A stretch of DNA of 64,000 nt, taken from Rheum nobile. Taxonomy: Eukaryota; Streptophyta; Magnoliopsida; Caryophyllales; Polygonaceae. Location: assembly GCA_027886185.1 (NCBI GenBank), contig WOAB01000895.1, forward strand, positions 1,984,001 through 2,048,000, written 5' to 3'. The notes under the pieces were generated by a model. The model was not told the origin of the DNA, ran no database searches, and was given only the letters and a program-made list of their open reading frames with translations. The position numbers and the translations under genes are program-made. Of the stretch, positions 33,790 through 44,493 are shown piece by piece; within the stretch, counting starts at the first letter, position 1; every line of letters begins with the position of its first letter.

Positions 33790-34140
33790 CTACACCTGTC
33801 CTGGGCGGCCCTATGTGCAGCCCACATTTACCGTTGGGAGTGAAACGTATACTCCATGGGCTGCACCTAGTGCCGTCCAGGACTCTCTTTTTAAAGTAAA
33901 CTGGGCGGCACGTCTTGCCGCCCATGAACCCTGTCCCCCCAAAAAACCCAGTTCACTGAACCAGTTTCTTGGGCGGCACTTGTTGCAGCCCACAACCCCG
34001 ATTTCAATGAACCGATTTTTTAAAACACATTTTAAGTTATTTTTAAAAATAAACTCAAAACTGAACCCATCATGGGCGGCAATTCGTGCCGCCCATAGGA
34101 GAATGCGAGGCGAAAAAAAAGGCGTGCGCGGTTTTTCGCC
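33790..34140 (-). repeat. MULE-A right terminal repeat with five palindromes
   Basis: Palindromes lie at about 33800, 33857, 33901, 33969 and 34073, the last reading ATGGGCGGCAATTCGTGCCG. The outermost segment (34097-34140) is the inverted match to the left end at 24742. The array abuts the 5' end of the transposase gene and probably overlaps its promoter. Confidence 0.87.
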
Positions 34141-34766
34141 GAAAAAATAGGACGACAAAAACCTACAATTAAAAGGTGCGCAAGGTAGTTTACATCATCA
34201 ATCAATCAGAAGTTGAGACTACTCCATAACCTAAATCAAAACATGTGGCCATGTAGGTAGGGTTCAAACTTCAATCGAATTTGTATGTAGTTAGGTTACC
34301 ACTTCCTATGCAAATTTAAACGAAAAAAGGGTTCCAAAGTTGAGATCAGAATCGACACGAAATTCAAAGCCAAAAAACTAAAAAGAGTATGAAAGAAACC
34401 ATGAAACGCATCAATTCGTATTCCGAATCCCTAACAACCAAAGGCAACCAAATATGTCAAAGTCAACAAATCTTCTTCATATTCATAAAGAGCTTATAAA
34501 GAGAAATTACCCATGATCAGATTTGACTGAATAGCAAATCTCCATGTTCATGGTCCAATCAGGCGCCATGACGAAATCGTTGGTCGGCTTATCAACACTG
34601 ACCTCATCCAAATTCGGCAAAGAAGACAGAGATGGCAACATCATTTCAAGCTTGAACTAAAAGGAGAGAAAAAATCACATGAACAATTTACATATAGACT
34701 TTATTTTTAGGTAAAGAAAAAATCACATGAACAATTCACATGAACAACATCATTTCAAGTCTTAAC
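34141..34766. other. Intergenic, no gene seen
   Basis: No recognisable coding sequence. A short AATCACATGAACAATT repeat lies near 34673-34740. Confidence 0.5.
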
Positions 34767-35440
34767 CCGTGCCTTAGGCACAGGTTAAGACTTGAATTTT
34801 ATTTTTAGGTTTTATTTTTCAATAACAATAAATTTACATATAAACTTTTAATTACATATATACACTTTTAATATATATTGTAAATGATTGTAGTTTTATA
34901 CAAATTATGACACATCAATATACGTATTTACCTCTATCAAAACATGGTTTAAAACTTAACAAAAAATAAGTATTTTAACCCATGTGTAATTTTTCACGTC
35001 GTAAAATATGATGTAAAAATTGTTATAAATTAGTACTATAACGCGAATTATGATATAATTGTATGGATTTTTCCATCCGTAAAACATCTTGTAAAGTTGC
35101 TAAAAGATTGTGTTCTAACACGAATTACGATATGACTCCACCCGTAAAAAAATCTTGTAAAGTTGCCAAAAATAGTGTTTTAACACAAATTATGGTATGA
35201 CTGAATGAATTTATACGCCCGAAAAACATGTTGTAAATATTGCTAGAAATAAATTATTATATTAACACGAATTATGATACAACTATATGAATTTCTCCAC
35301 ACGTAAAGCATCTTGTAAAGTTTCCAAAAAATAGTGTTTTAACACAAATTACGGTATGACTGAATGAATTTCTACACCCGTAAAACATGCTTTAAATATT
35401 GCTAGAAGTAAATTAGTGTCTTAACCCGGTTGACTACAAC
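34767..35440. repeat. Hairpins and degenerate ~80-bp repeats related to 23268-23600
   Basis: A hairpin (TTAACCCGTGCCTTAGGCAC...) at about 34768-34795 is followed by five or six degenerate units containing ACACGAATTATGATA and CGTAAAACATCTTGTAAA (starts near 35039, 35118, 35182, 35273 and 35341). The stretch ends near ATTAGTGTCTTAACCCGG, whose reverse complement ends CACTAAT, a possible Helitron CTRRT end. It may be a Helitron family or a degenerate satellite. Confidence 0.45.
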
Positions 35441-35654
35441 CACATTTAACACACAATACAGGAAAACACACAAGTTGTTCATAAACTTAGAAAAAATAAG
35501 AGAAAATATATGACATTGCTTTAGCGTTTGAAGAAATTAGGATAGTCTCTGGTAAACGTTCGCTTCATATGATATCTATGGTTTGCTAAATTTGTTTGCT
35601 CCCTACAAAGGTTGATAGTACATGAACAACATTACACAAAAGATACGACATTAA

Positions 35655-36014
35655 TCACCTACGATGTATATTATTTAGTAGTTTGAGGTTATACCTACGA
35701 ATGTTATCAAAATCTTTAAGAAGATCTTGATTTTTCTTTACAAGATATTGATTCTCCTTAACAAGATCTTGTTTTTCCTGCCATTGTTGTCGAATAATTG
35801 CGTGTGCCCTGTCCTCGTACATTGGATCAATCCACTCCCTGGAACAACACCCCAGTTCTGGGCATCCCCAATACCTCCTTCCGTAGTTCCACTGCAAATC
35901 CCAACTTCGGACAACAGCTTTCAAATTACAATAGCATAGCTTATCTGCGTATGTTGATGGTTTGGATGAAGATGTCATTATTTGTTGTAGTGTTTGGTTT
36001 GCTACAAATATCAT
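35655..36014 (-). CDS. GRF-type zinc-finger protein, second copy (119 aa)
   Basis: A paralogue of 31387-31719. Nucleotide similarity extends over about 35520-36020 versus 31255-31740, including the 3' flank. The finger reads CYCNLKAVVRSWDLQWNYG, then RRYWGCPELGC, then EWIDPMYED, giving the CxC...C...C and W-x-D pattern more clearly than the first copy. A coiled coil follows (KENQYLVKKNQDLLKDF). The start is uncertain; MTSSSK about 12 residues in corresponds to the start of the other copy. No transposase adjoins it, so it may be a relic of another MULE-A relative or a product of local duplication. Confidence 0.65.
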   Translation of the reverse strand: MIFVANQTLQQIMTSSSKPSTYADKLCYCNLKAVVRSWDLQWNYGRRYWGCPELGCCSREWIDPMYEDRAHAIIRQQWQEKQDLVKENQYLVKKNQDLLKDFDNIRRYNLKLLNNIHRR

Positions 36015-36268
36015 GAATCCATTAATATAAAAAATTAGGGTTAATAAATCGAAAGAAACTGGAAGAAGAAACTTACCAAAAAAATGTATCTTCGAGCGCC
36101 GCTTGTGTTGGACTTGTTATACTGAACAAACAACCCTAATGCTTCTTATATATTAAAAAAGCAATGTGTTTGACAACTAATAACCAGCCTCAAAAAAAGA
36201 AATCTGATTGACAGCTAATAACCAACTGTAGTATATAGATGTATACAGCTGTAGTCATGAGCCTTTTA

Positions 36269-36397
36269 TCCTAAATCCTATACCCTAAACCCTAAATCAT
36301 AAATCCTAAACCCTAAATAATATATCCTAAACCCTAAATAATATAACCTAAACCCTAAACACTCCCAAAAACCCTAAACTCTAACCCTAAACCTAAC
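36269..36397. repeat. Interstitial telomere-like CCCTAAA tract
   Basis: About ten copies of CCCTAAA or close variants (CCTAAAT, CCCTAAAC) lie in one orientation within 130 bp. This is the Arabidopsis-type plant telomere repeat, here degenerate and internal. It sits right at the left border of MULE-B, just before the first CACACGTTATGTGTGG palindrome at 36405. Confidence 0.8.
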
Positions 36398-36404
36398 CAT
36401 GATG

Positions 36405-36475
36405 CCCACACGTTATGTGTGGATGATTCTCACACGTTACGTGTGGATGATGCTCACACGTAACGTGTGGTTCGG
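36405..36475. repeat. MULE-B left palindrome array
   Basis: Three CACACGTTAYGTGTGG-type palindromes about 25 bp apart, upstream of the transposase start at 36631. Confidence 0.85.
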
Positions 36476-36630
36476 TCTGTTGCAAAACGTATTGAATTAA
36501 CCGTCTTGTCCCCACCTAACTGAATTAATGGTCCCCTTCATCTTCCCCGGCTAACCCACCATTTCGAGCCTAAACCTTCATTTGAAACACTCCAAAATTT
36601 GTTTTTACACTCTCAATTTTTGCAAAAAAA

Positions 36631-39448
36631 ATGGACAATACGAACAACAGCGAGTATTGGAACAACAATGTCGAAGATATTCCACTTTCGTATGAGGTAA
36701 TTTCTGTTATTTAAAGTTAAAATGAAACATTTTTTTGTTTTGAACATGTTCAAAGTTTTTAGCTTTATGTTTAGGGTTTAGAAAACTAGACATTGTTTAG
36801 GGTTTAACCAAGTTTCACATGTTAGATTTTGTAAGTTTTGAACTTGACTTTTATTGTTTAGGAATTACAAACAAAGTTTTAGGTACTAGATTTTATTTCT
36901 AGGATTTAGGGTTTAGAATGTGAGATGCTCGTTACATTGAAAAGCAGTTCCACGCGTTATGTGACAAGATTGTTCACACGTAACGTGTGGGACTCTTCAA
37001 CGCGTAACGTGTGGGGATGTTTCACATGTAACGTGTGGAACATCCTTACACGTTACGTGTGAACCCACAACCAGATACTGGTTGTTAAGTCCCTTCTGTA
37101 AAATGGCACGGGTTAGTGCACGGTTTGTCACAAACCGTGCCATTTAGCAAAATCTGCTTTCTTAAAGGGAATTATGGTTTTACAGTTTATAATTAGTTCT
37201 CTACTTGATGAAATGATTCCATGTGTATGCAGATGAACTATTATTTGTACGAGGGGTTAAACAATATTTCCCTCGATGACTGGAGTACCCCACAAAAGAC
37301 ATTTTCTGTTTGGGAAACACCTCATCAACCGCTGCCGGAATGGAACACAGATATACCATCCTTCTCACTTGGATCGTTTGACTATAGTGTTCTGCCTCCA
37401 GAAGCATCTTTATCTCATGCTACCCCATAATTTTGCTTTCCATCCCTACACACACAGCCTCAATTTAGTGTACCGCCAGAAGAGGATGTTTTCGTCTCTG
37501 CTGATTATTCAAAGTTCTTCACAACTGATCAAATCTGGGAGTCTAGAGAAGAAGCATTTATGTGGGCGCGGGAGATGGCTATGTGTCAACACTTCTGCAT
37601 CAAAAAGTGGAGGACTAAACCTTCCACCCCTTCGGCCCTTGGGGGGACTTGGTTACCGTGTGATAGGCATGGACAAAACGTGCCTAAACAAGCTGACCAA
37701 GTGAGAGACATCACAAGGTCGAAGAAGTGTGGGTGTCCCTTCATGTTGAGGCTTAAAGAAGGGCCGAAAGGATCGTGGAAGATCAGTGTATAACATGGAA
37801 CTCACAATCATGTGATAAATGAGAATTTGTATGGTCATGCATTAGCTGGGCGACCAAACGCTGAAGAGAAGGAGATTATTAGGGTGATGACAGTCAATCA
37901 TTACAAGCCTCAAAAGATTCATACTACAATCAGGTCGTCCCCAGGAAACTTGACTAAGATGAAACAAGTATACAACATCATGCATGAGATACGAAAGAAG
38001 GGCATGGAAGGAAGAACAGTTGTACAACATTTCTTCTATGAGTGCAATGAGAAGGGATACTTCGTGGAGCATAGATTCAATAAGGAAACCAACAAGATAA
38101 CATATATCTTCTTCGCAAGCCCAGACCAGTTGTCGCTGCTGAAGGCATTTCCGTACATTGTGTTGTTGGACTCTACATACGCAACTAACTGGTTAGTAAC
38201 ACACATATCTATTATATTCTTCACTTGTTCATGTGATCATTAGCATGCCATAACGCACTCATTATGTGTGCAGTTATAATTTGCCCTTCCTTGAAATTGT
38301 CGGCATCACATCTGTTTGGAAAAACTACAATATTGTCGGGGCATTTCTGGAGCATGAGGACGAAGAGAGTTACAAGTGGGCCATAGAACAACTTTCAAAA
38401 ATGTTTGTCAAGGTGCAACGAGCACCCACATGTTTGGTCACTAATCGAGAGAAGGCGTTGATGAACGCCTTAGATAAGCAGTTTCCAGATGCAAAATTCC
38501 TTCTATGTAGGCGGCATGTGAGGAAGAATATTGAAGACTTCAGGAAGAAGGCCATGGACAAGTTTAGGGGCACAACGTTTTCTAACGACTGCATGAAACT
38601 CTTCAAGGAAACGACCATACAAGGGTATGAAGCAACACTGAAGAAGATTCAGTATGATTGGAGGAAATCTCCAAAATGTCTCCAGTACGTACAAAAAAAC
38701 TAGTTTGACCCGTACAAGGAAAGAATCATCTCCGTATGGACAGATACAGTGTTCACGCTCGAAACTACCACAACTAACAGGTTTGTGCATTATGTTTCTA
38801 AATTTAACTGGTTATTTGAACTTAGACTTTTATAGCAACACACTGATTTTTGTTCGACGTACCATGATCGCTACATTGAAACAAGAGTATGAGCTATTCG
38901 CGCCAATTTGGATGTCTACGATGACACTTGAGGCAATGGAGGCGAAGCTTGCATGGTTTCCTTTGCCCAACAGGCATGCCCCATTAGAGACGTGGTTGGA
39001 CCTCCCGGATATGGGATGTTTGGTGGCAACTGCATTCAACTGTGTGTTCGTCTCCGTCGATGCTGGTGTGGGAACGACATACATGCCTATGAGGGCGATG
39101 CCAAACCAAGCGGTTGGCGAGAAGTTGAAGACGATATGCATTTGCCATGTCGAGGAAGAGCAACATTTCATTGCGGTACGTTAATACAATCACATCTATT
39201 GAAACTATCTTATGTTAAAACATATATATAATGCATTGACTTTGATGTAGATTGGCCTTGCCGAAACCTCTTCCTTGTCGCTTCTTTACGGGCCGTGGGT
39301 GAGAAATCATGACCCGTCTGCAAGTGATTACGTAGATCAAATCCTTGATCGATTGATGGCGTACCAAGCAGCCGCCCCAAAGAAGCAAGAGGAAAGAAAA
39401 AAGTTGAAACGATCGATTTATGTAATGACTGATATGAATGAATTATGA
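36631..39448 (+). pseudogene. FAR1-type MULE transposase of MULE-B, broken
   Basis: Exons: 36631-36696, 37233-38191, 38274 to about 38780, and C-terminal exons at about 38850-39171 and 39251-39448. Visible parts are: FAR1-type DNA-binding region (EEAFMWAREMAMCQHFCIKK, then SKKCGCPFMLRL and GTHNH); MULE core with YIVLLDSTYATN (first Asp), then CLVTNREKALMNAL, where the second catalytic Asp is replaced by Asn; and CRRHVRKNI. The exon that should carry the catalytic Glu after TTTTNR is not found. The C-terminal part (WLDLPDMGCLVATAFNC..., HFIA, DYVDQILDRL) resembles the OTU-protease-like tail seen in some plant MULE transposases. In-frame stops: TAA 37428-37430, TAA 37791-37793, TAG 38701-38703. 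It is inactive. Confidence 0.85.
36950..37070. repeat. MULE-B palindrome array in the transposase first intron
   Basis: Five CACACGTAACGTGTGG-type copies at about 25-bp spacing, some degenerate (CACGCGTTATGTGA, CAACGCGTAACGTGTGG). Just downstream at 37107-37144 lies another inverted repeat with GGCACGG and CCGTGCC arms. Confidence 0.85.
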
Positions 39449-39730
39449 TGCAATGAATTTGATGTTCGTTGTATTTATGAGCTGTTGGTGAAATACACAT
39501 GTTTCCCTCATCCCTCAGTAGATCATACAGATAGGTGTGGAACTGGTTCACGCATAATTACGTCATCTAGTTCGTTAGCTTCACGTGAATTAAAATACGG
39601 TCTCATACACAATACAAAATGAGGACATCTTAATCCAAAGTTATAACATTCATTGTTACCATAATCCAAATAAGTCATCACAAACAATCAAATAGAAGTC
39701 ATAACATTCAGTATTGCCCTAATACAAAGT
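39449..39730. other. Spacer between convergent MULE-B genes
   Basis: The 3' flanks of transposase (plus) and PMD gene (minus). No gene seen. Confidence 0.6.
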
Positions 39731-42700
39731 TCAATGGTTCTGAAGGAAGGGATACATTTGCTCTAATGATTGCCGTAACGCCTCGGCTACGTCTTCACAT
39801 TGGTGATCTTCATATCGGTGATCGCGATATGGATTCAGACGTTCGTAGCAACCCTTGATGCACTGCACACAAGATAAGTGGATACGATTAATAAATAGTT
39901 TGAACACGAAATTAAACAAGATATAATTATTCAATTTCTTACCTGCTGCTGAGCGTGATCATCCTCTTGAGGGATGATGAATGGATGTGTATTGATAAGT
40001 GCTATTTTGTGGCACGTATCTAAGAGTTATTACCAGGTTTGAGGCGTCATTTGGTTGGATTTTATGCACAATTGGAGATTATGGAGTTAGAGCGGAGAAG
40101 TGTGGTTTTGGTGGTCTGGAGGAGCTAATTAGGAATATCCAGAGGAGGAGGAGCTGACCACCTGAGGAGACAAGGAAAATTCATGAAGGAACCACATTAA
40201 AGCGGGCAAAAGTTACCGCCCCGCGTCAGACCCACTGCGACCCGGCGGTGGGTCTCAGAGAAGGATGCCGCCCCGCGGTAGGAAGCACCGCCCCGCGGTG
40301 GGAGTTGGCGCCTCGCGGCCATATGGGCGAATTAATTAATTAAGCTGGAAGGCCGCGAGGTGATTGCTGGAATTGGAAGGATGATGGGCCGTGAAGATAA
40401 AAGGCCCAAATTAGAGGAAAAAGACCACGTGAAGAAAGGCCCATGAAGCCGTGTGAAATGCCGAATAAATTGGAAGCAGAAAGCGCGTGAATTGAAAGCA
40501 TGAAATTGAATTGGAAGATGATGACGTCGCCGCGACGTCAGCGTTCTGATGTATTTGGAGATGGGCCGCTGCGTGTGATGGGCCGAAGCTGCAAATAGAG
40601 AAGCCGAGATGCTTGCACGAAGATTTGGAGTCAAGAAGCAGCTTCCGTATTTTGTTTCTTTTCTTTTTATTATTTTATTTCGAGATATTATTTTATTTCC
40701 TTGTAAGTTGGGGTTTGTGATCTTGGGCTTTAGGTTAACTCTATTTAACCTAATTCCCACATCCTCCATTCACCAATTAGATTCAGTTTAAGTTCCGAAG
40801 TTTTACAAGTTCGTCTGCCTCCAGGGTTCCAACCCATGGAGAGCTAAACACCTTTATTTCGCTAGACAATTGAAGCATTGCAATGGATTGGTTGTGAGAT
40901 TTCTATTCCTTGTTCTATATCTTATAAGTGTTGGTTTGATTCTCTTGGTTATATTGTCTATTGATTTATGTTAGTTTATCTAGAGTTGCTAACTAGGCTT
41001 ATCGACGTCTATCATAGTGCTAGGATTGCATATAGGGGTTCCGAGTGCATATCTAGTGGCAAACACAATTGTGCGTATAGGGGTTCCGAGCGTACACTTG
41101 TGAGTGAGAATCAGTTGCATGTTAAGTAGGGGAGTGAGTACTTGTACGTCTTTCTACTTGCATGTATCCTATATCCTTGTGTGTATTGCTATTGCTTTGT
41201 TGGTGGTAATGTACCCCGGTCTGATACCGCGTGACAAGCGTGACTGGTGTATTTTACCATTGGCATAGTAATAAGTCTATTGACAACTGTGAGAATCAGT
41301 AGTACTTAAGATCAGGATGGGAACAACTATAAGATTGTGAAAAGAACTTGGATTTAATAGATTTCAGTGATCAACCTGTTTCCTTTGCAGTGTGGATATT
41401 TGTCTAGTGGAATACTCACACCCATCATTCTTATTCTTTCTCTAAAGCTCGCATCTTTGTTACTTTGCTTGATAATCAAAACCCCCATTCCTTTGTTACT
41501 TTGCATGCTCATAAACACATGAATTGATCACTTCCTCCCTGTGGATTCGACCCTTACTTGCCTCTACTACTTGTTTAGGATTTTATTTGTTTAGGTGTCA
41601 CGACGACAACACCTATCATGTATGCTGGAGGTACCACTACATGTAATCACCGCTACACTGGTGAGGTTGAAAGACTGGAGGGCCCATGGCTTGTAGGCTA
41701 ATGGAATGTTGATTGCGGGCATCCCATGCAAATTGGGCTCTATCGTATTCCACCGTGTAGCTGCTAATCTTCGTGCCCCTCCATGCCTTAATTGGCACAA
41801 TCGGTGGTCTTGGACACTGTTGTGCATGCCCAAACTGCCTAGTTGCTCGATCCGGCATGTAAGGCTCGGTGACCCACAAACAGGATATGACTCCATGGAA
41901 TCGCGATGAAGCAAACATCCCATCGTCGAAGTCAATCGGGCCGTATGGCATCCACTCAACCTAAACATAATTGAATTTTAAACAACTAATCATGCCTATA
42001 ATTTCATATTTTAACATACTAGATAAGGACCGTATATGCACTTACACTCTCAGCACGCATCACATCTAGCTCCTCCCTATAATTTCTGATCCGGTTGGGT
42101 GGCTGTGACATGTCCTATCGACGGGCGTATGGGATCGGCTGTTGGGGGTCCCAGTATACACTATGTGCAGGTCTAAACATGGGGAAGTATTGATATATCC
42201 ATGCCTACAGAACAGTTACATGTAAGTCAATTCCCTAAATAACAAATATACATCTATAACAAAACTACATATGTTTTTATACAAGCAATTTTATACCAGG
42301 ATCAGAGTAAAACATGTGGACATGAGCCGTGCCTCTTTCCTTGTGCACTCGCCCAAGCTGCGGTACACGTGGGCAAGAACACCGGTACCCCATGCATAGT
42401 TCTTGGTTGACGAGGGATCAGCCACGAACAGAGTGTAATAAACGAGCAATTTATGTTGAGACTTATCAGGAAAGAGACAAGACCCCACCAAGTATAGCAA
42501 GAACCCAGCCGCATGCGTCTCGTCAGTCAAATTCTGTCAATGAGACTTAAAATCTCTCGCATGCACGGTACCGGCGACGACAGCACCACCCTGCAGCTCA
42601 AAAAACTCTTGTGCCTGCTCCACCAACGCCTTCTTCAAATCAATGCTCAGCTGCTCGTGCCATTTCTGAGGGGGACCCATGTCTTGCCCTTGTATGTTCA

Positions 42701-43798
42701 ACGCAAGGATCATCCACACATCATGGAGAGTTATAGTCATCTCTCCCTATGGCATGTGGAATGAGTTGGTCTCTGGTTGCCAACGCTCGACGAAGGCACC
42801 AATCAGCGTCTCATCCACATGCTCGTGCATGATGTCCGGTAGATGACATAGCACGGACGCAGACGCCATGTTACCCCACTCGTCATTCGGTGTGCTACGC
42901 CATGAGCGTAACTGCTTGCCTCGCTGCTGGAACCTCAACGGTGGCACCGACTGTATATGAACATATTTAAGCAATCTATTGGACTTAATTGTAATAAGAT
43001 TAGGAATTACAAGAAATAAAGTTTCATGCAACTTATAATGCGCTGGTACAGGAGGTACGCCACGTGGTTCACAAAACTCTTGAGGAGTTCAGGGCTCTCC
43101 GGATCTCCAGGAAGGCGCACCCGCAATTCAGGGTCATATCTCACCTTCTTCTTTTGATCGGGGCGGTTTTGCCCGCGAAGAAGAGGCTTCCTGAGGCTCA
43201 TCTTCCACGTCTGGAGCGTCATCTCTTGGCATCCAGGCATTGCTGGCCTGTTCCTGAGTCCCCCATGTATTGGCCTGATCCTACATTTATTAAATAAATC
43301 AGAAATAATTACAATTTTTAAACAAATTCATGTTATACTAAATGTACTTACCATAGGCTGATGATATGGAGCGTTCGGGTACACTGTCGGGTTCTCCCAA
43401 GGGTTGTGTTGATCCTCACCCCCCTGAAAATTATACGAAGGGCTATGATGAGGGCTCACATGCGGCGGTAGTACCGGCGGACTAAAAGTCCGCCCATAGT
43501 AGTTATTCTGATCTATTGTATCAGAATAACCACGCAGCGGGCTCCCTCGGTAGTCTAGGTAGAGTTGAGGCTCAGAATATGCCCTATCTCTATGAAACGA
43601 AGGCACCGCCATTAAGCTCTGAACTCCTATCATGCCAGCAACCCCACTACTGCTACCGGCGCCAGTCTCATCATCCCGGTAGCAGACAATCCTCCGTTGC
43701 CTTCTCTCCGTCATGTTCACCTCTTCTTCAGTCCTAAACGACTGTTCGCGGACAAGGTTGCGGCGCCTCCTACGTGCGGTTCTTTCCCCAGGCTCCAT
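39731..43798 (-). pseudogene. PMD gene of MULE-B, split by a solo LTR
   Basis: Exon 1 (43798-43352) encodes a basic, Tyr/Pro-rich N-terminus (MEPGERTARRRRRN...). It is followed by PELRVRLPGDPESPELLKSF (about 43130), a frame change near 43150, and the PMD core: PDIMHEHVDETLIGAFVERW, a stop where Trp is expected after SFHMP (about 42753), and TITLHDVWMILALNIQG. Further exons give AWGTGVLAHVYRSLGECTR, then MPYGPIDFDD and EPYMPDRATRQFGHAQQ. A 1626-bp solo LTR at 39993-41618 then interrupts it before the last exons (PFIIPQEDDHAQQ, then CIKGCYERLNPYR...FLQNH, stop at 39731). The element-encoded PMD clearly belongs to the same family as that of MULE-A but is diverged. It is a pseudogene by at least one stop, one frameshift and the insertion. 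Confidence 0.82.
39993..41618. mobile_element. Solo LTR, 1626 bp, inside the MULE-B PMD gene
   Basis: It starts TGATAAGTGC and ends CACCTATCA, with perfect 5-bp target duplications TGTAT at 39988-39992 and 41619-41623. CTCCCTGTGGATTCGACC near the right end and GTTGTGAGATT in the middle are shared with the solo LTR at 58149-59622, which lies in the opposite orientation. GC-rich motifs ACCGCCCCGCGGTGGG occur at 40215-40310. There is no coding sequence of an internal region. Confidence 0.9.
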
Positions 43799-43881
43799 CT
43801 GTGGTTATATATCCACACATTTTCATCAAAATAATATATTCTGTATTCTGGATAAATACTACGCCGGAGAGTCGCCGGAGG

Positions 43882-44027
43882 GTCGCCGGAAAGTCACCGT
43901 CGGTAGTTGGAAAATGCAGATTCACACGTTACGTGTGAAATGGCTCCACACGTAACGTGTGGGACACTTTTACACGTAACGTGTGAATCTGCATTTTCCA
44001 ACTGCCGGCGGCGACTTTCCGGCGACA
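43882..44027. repeat. 146-bp near-perfect inverted repeat upstream of the PMD gene
   Basis: The left arm (GTCGCCGGAAAGTC...GGAAAATGCAGATTCACACG) is mirrored by the right arm (...GTGAATCTGCATTTTCC...GACTTTCCGGCGAC). The loop contains three MULE-B palindromes (43921, 43946, 43972). Any transcript across it could fold into a long hairpin. It lies about 85 bp upstream of the start codon at 43798. Confidence 0.88.
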
Positions 44028-44493
44028 TTTCCAATTTCCGGCGAAAATTATTTTCATCAAATAATACATTAAATTCAACAAAAATCACACTATTTTTATA
44101 AATCTACCAATACTATCACTTCCATTTGCATATTTTCACATAAATCCTCAACACCCTTTTATTCAAATCTTCACCATTTCATACAAAACAATACTTCAAA
44201 ATTAAACAAAAAATCAACAACAACATCAAAAACATCTACACAACATAGATCTACAATATGGATCTACAATATCTAACCCCAAAACATCAAATGTAAAAAA
44301 AATTAACCAAACAACAATTTCTACTAACTAACCTTTCAAAGATCTTGATTGAACGTAACGTGCGGAGTTCGTTGCTTCGTAACGAGGAGATCCACGAGAC
44401 GCGTTATGCGGGAAGGGAAGAAGGGAGCTCGGGCTGTGTTTTAGCGTAATTGCTTCGAATGGGAGAAATCTGGCTTTTAAAGCCAGATTCACT

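Larger units (their letters stand above)
24742..34140. mobile_element. MULE-A: Mutator-like element with PMD, GRF and transposase genes
   Basis: The ends are long inverted repeats. The left end starts GGCCGATAAACCGCGCACGCC and continues into TTTCGCCTCGCACTCTCCT; the reverse complement of the right end reads GGCGAAAAACCGCGCACGCC and continues likewise. Both ends carry arrays of the palindrome GGGCGGCA-spacer-TGCCGCCC. Two gene sets point inward: PMD on the plus strand from the left, and transposase on the minus strand from the right with the GRF gene beyond it. With the tandem duplication, the intact-unit left end may be either 24742 or 26648. I found no 9-bp target duplication, so the exact outer boundary is uncertain. 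Confidence 0.85.

Noticed and set aside
24733..34149. A 9-bp target duplication for MULE-A
   Set aside because: The 9-mers outside the best terminal alignment (left ATTATCAAT, right GAAAAAATA) do not match; either the ends are decayed or the boundary is slightly different.
33740..34158. Plus- and minus-strand frames over the right end of MULE-A
   Set aside because: They translate the terminal palindromes (repeated WAA-AAH or GPPR peptides) and are not supported as genes.
40332..40769. 145-codon minus-strand frame
   Set aside because: It lies wholly inside a solo LTR and has no recognisable domain.
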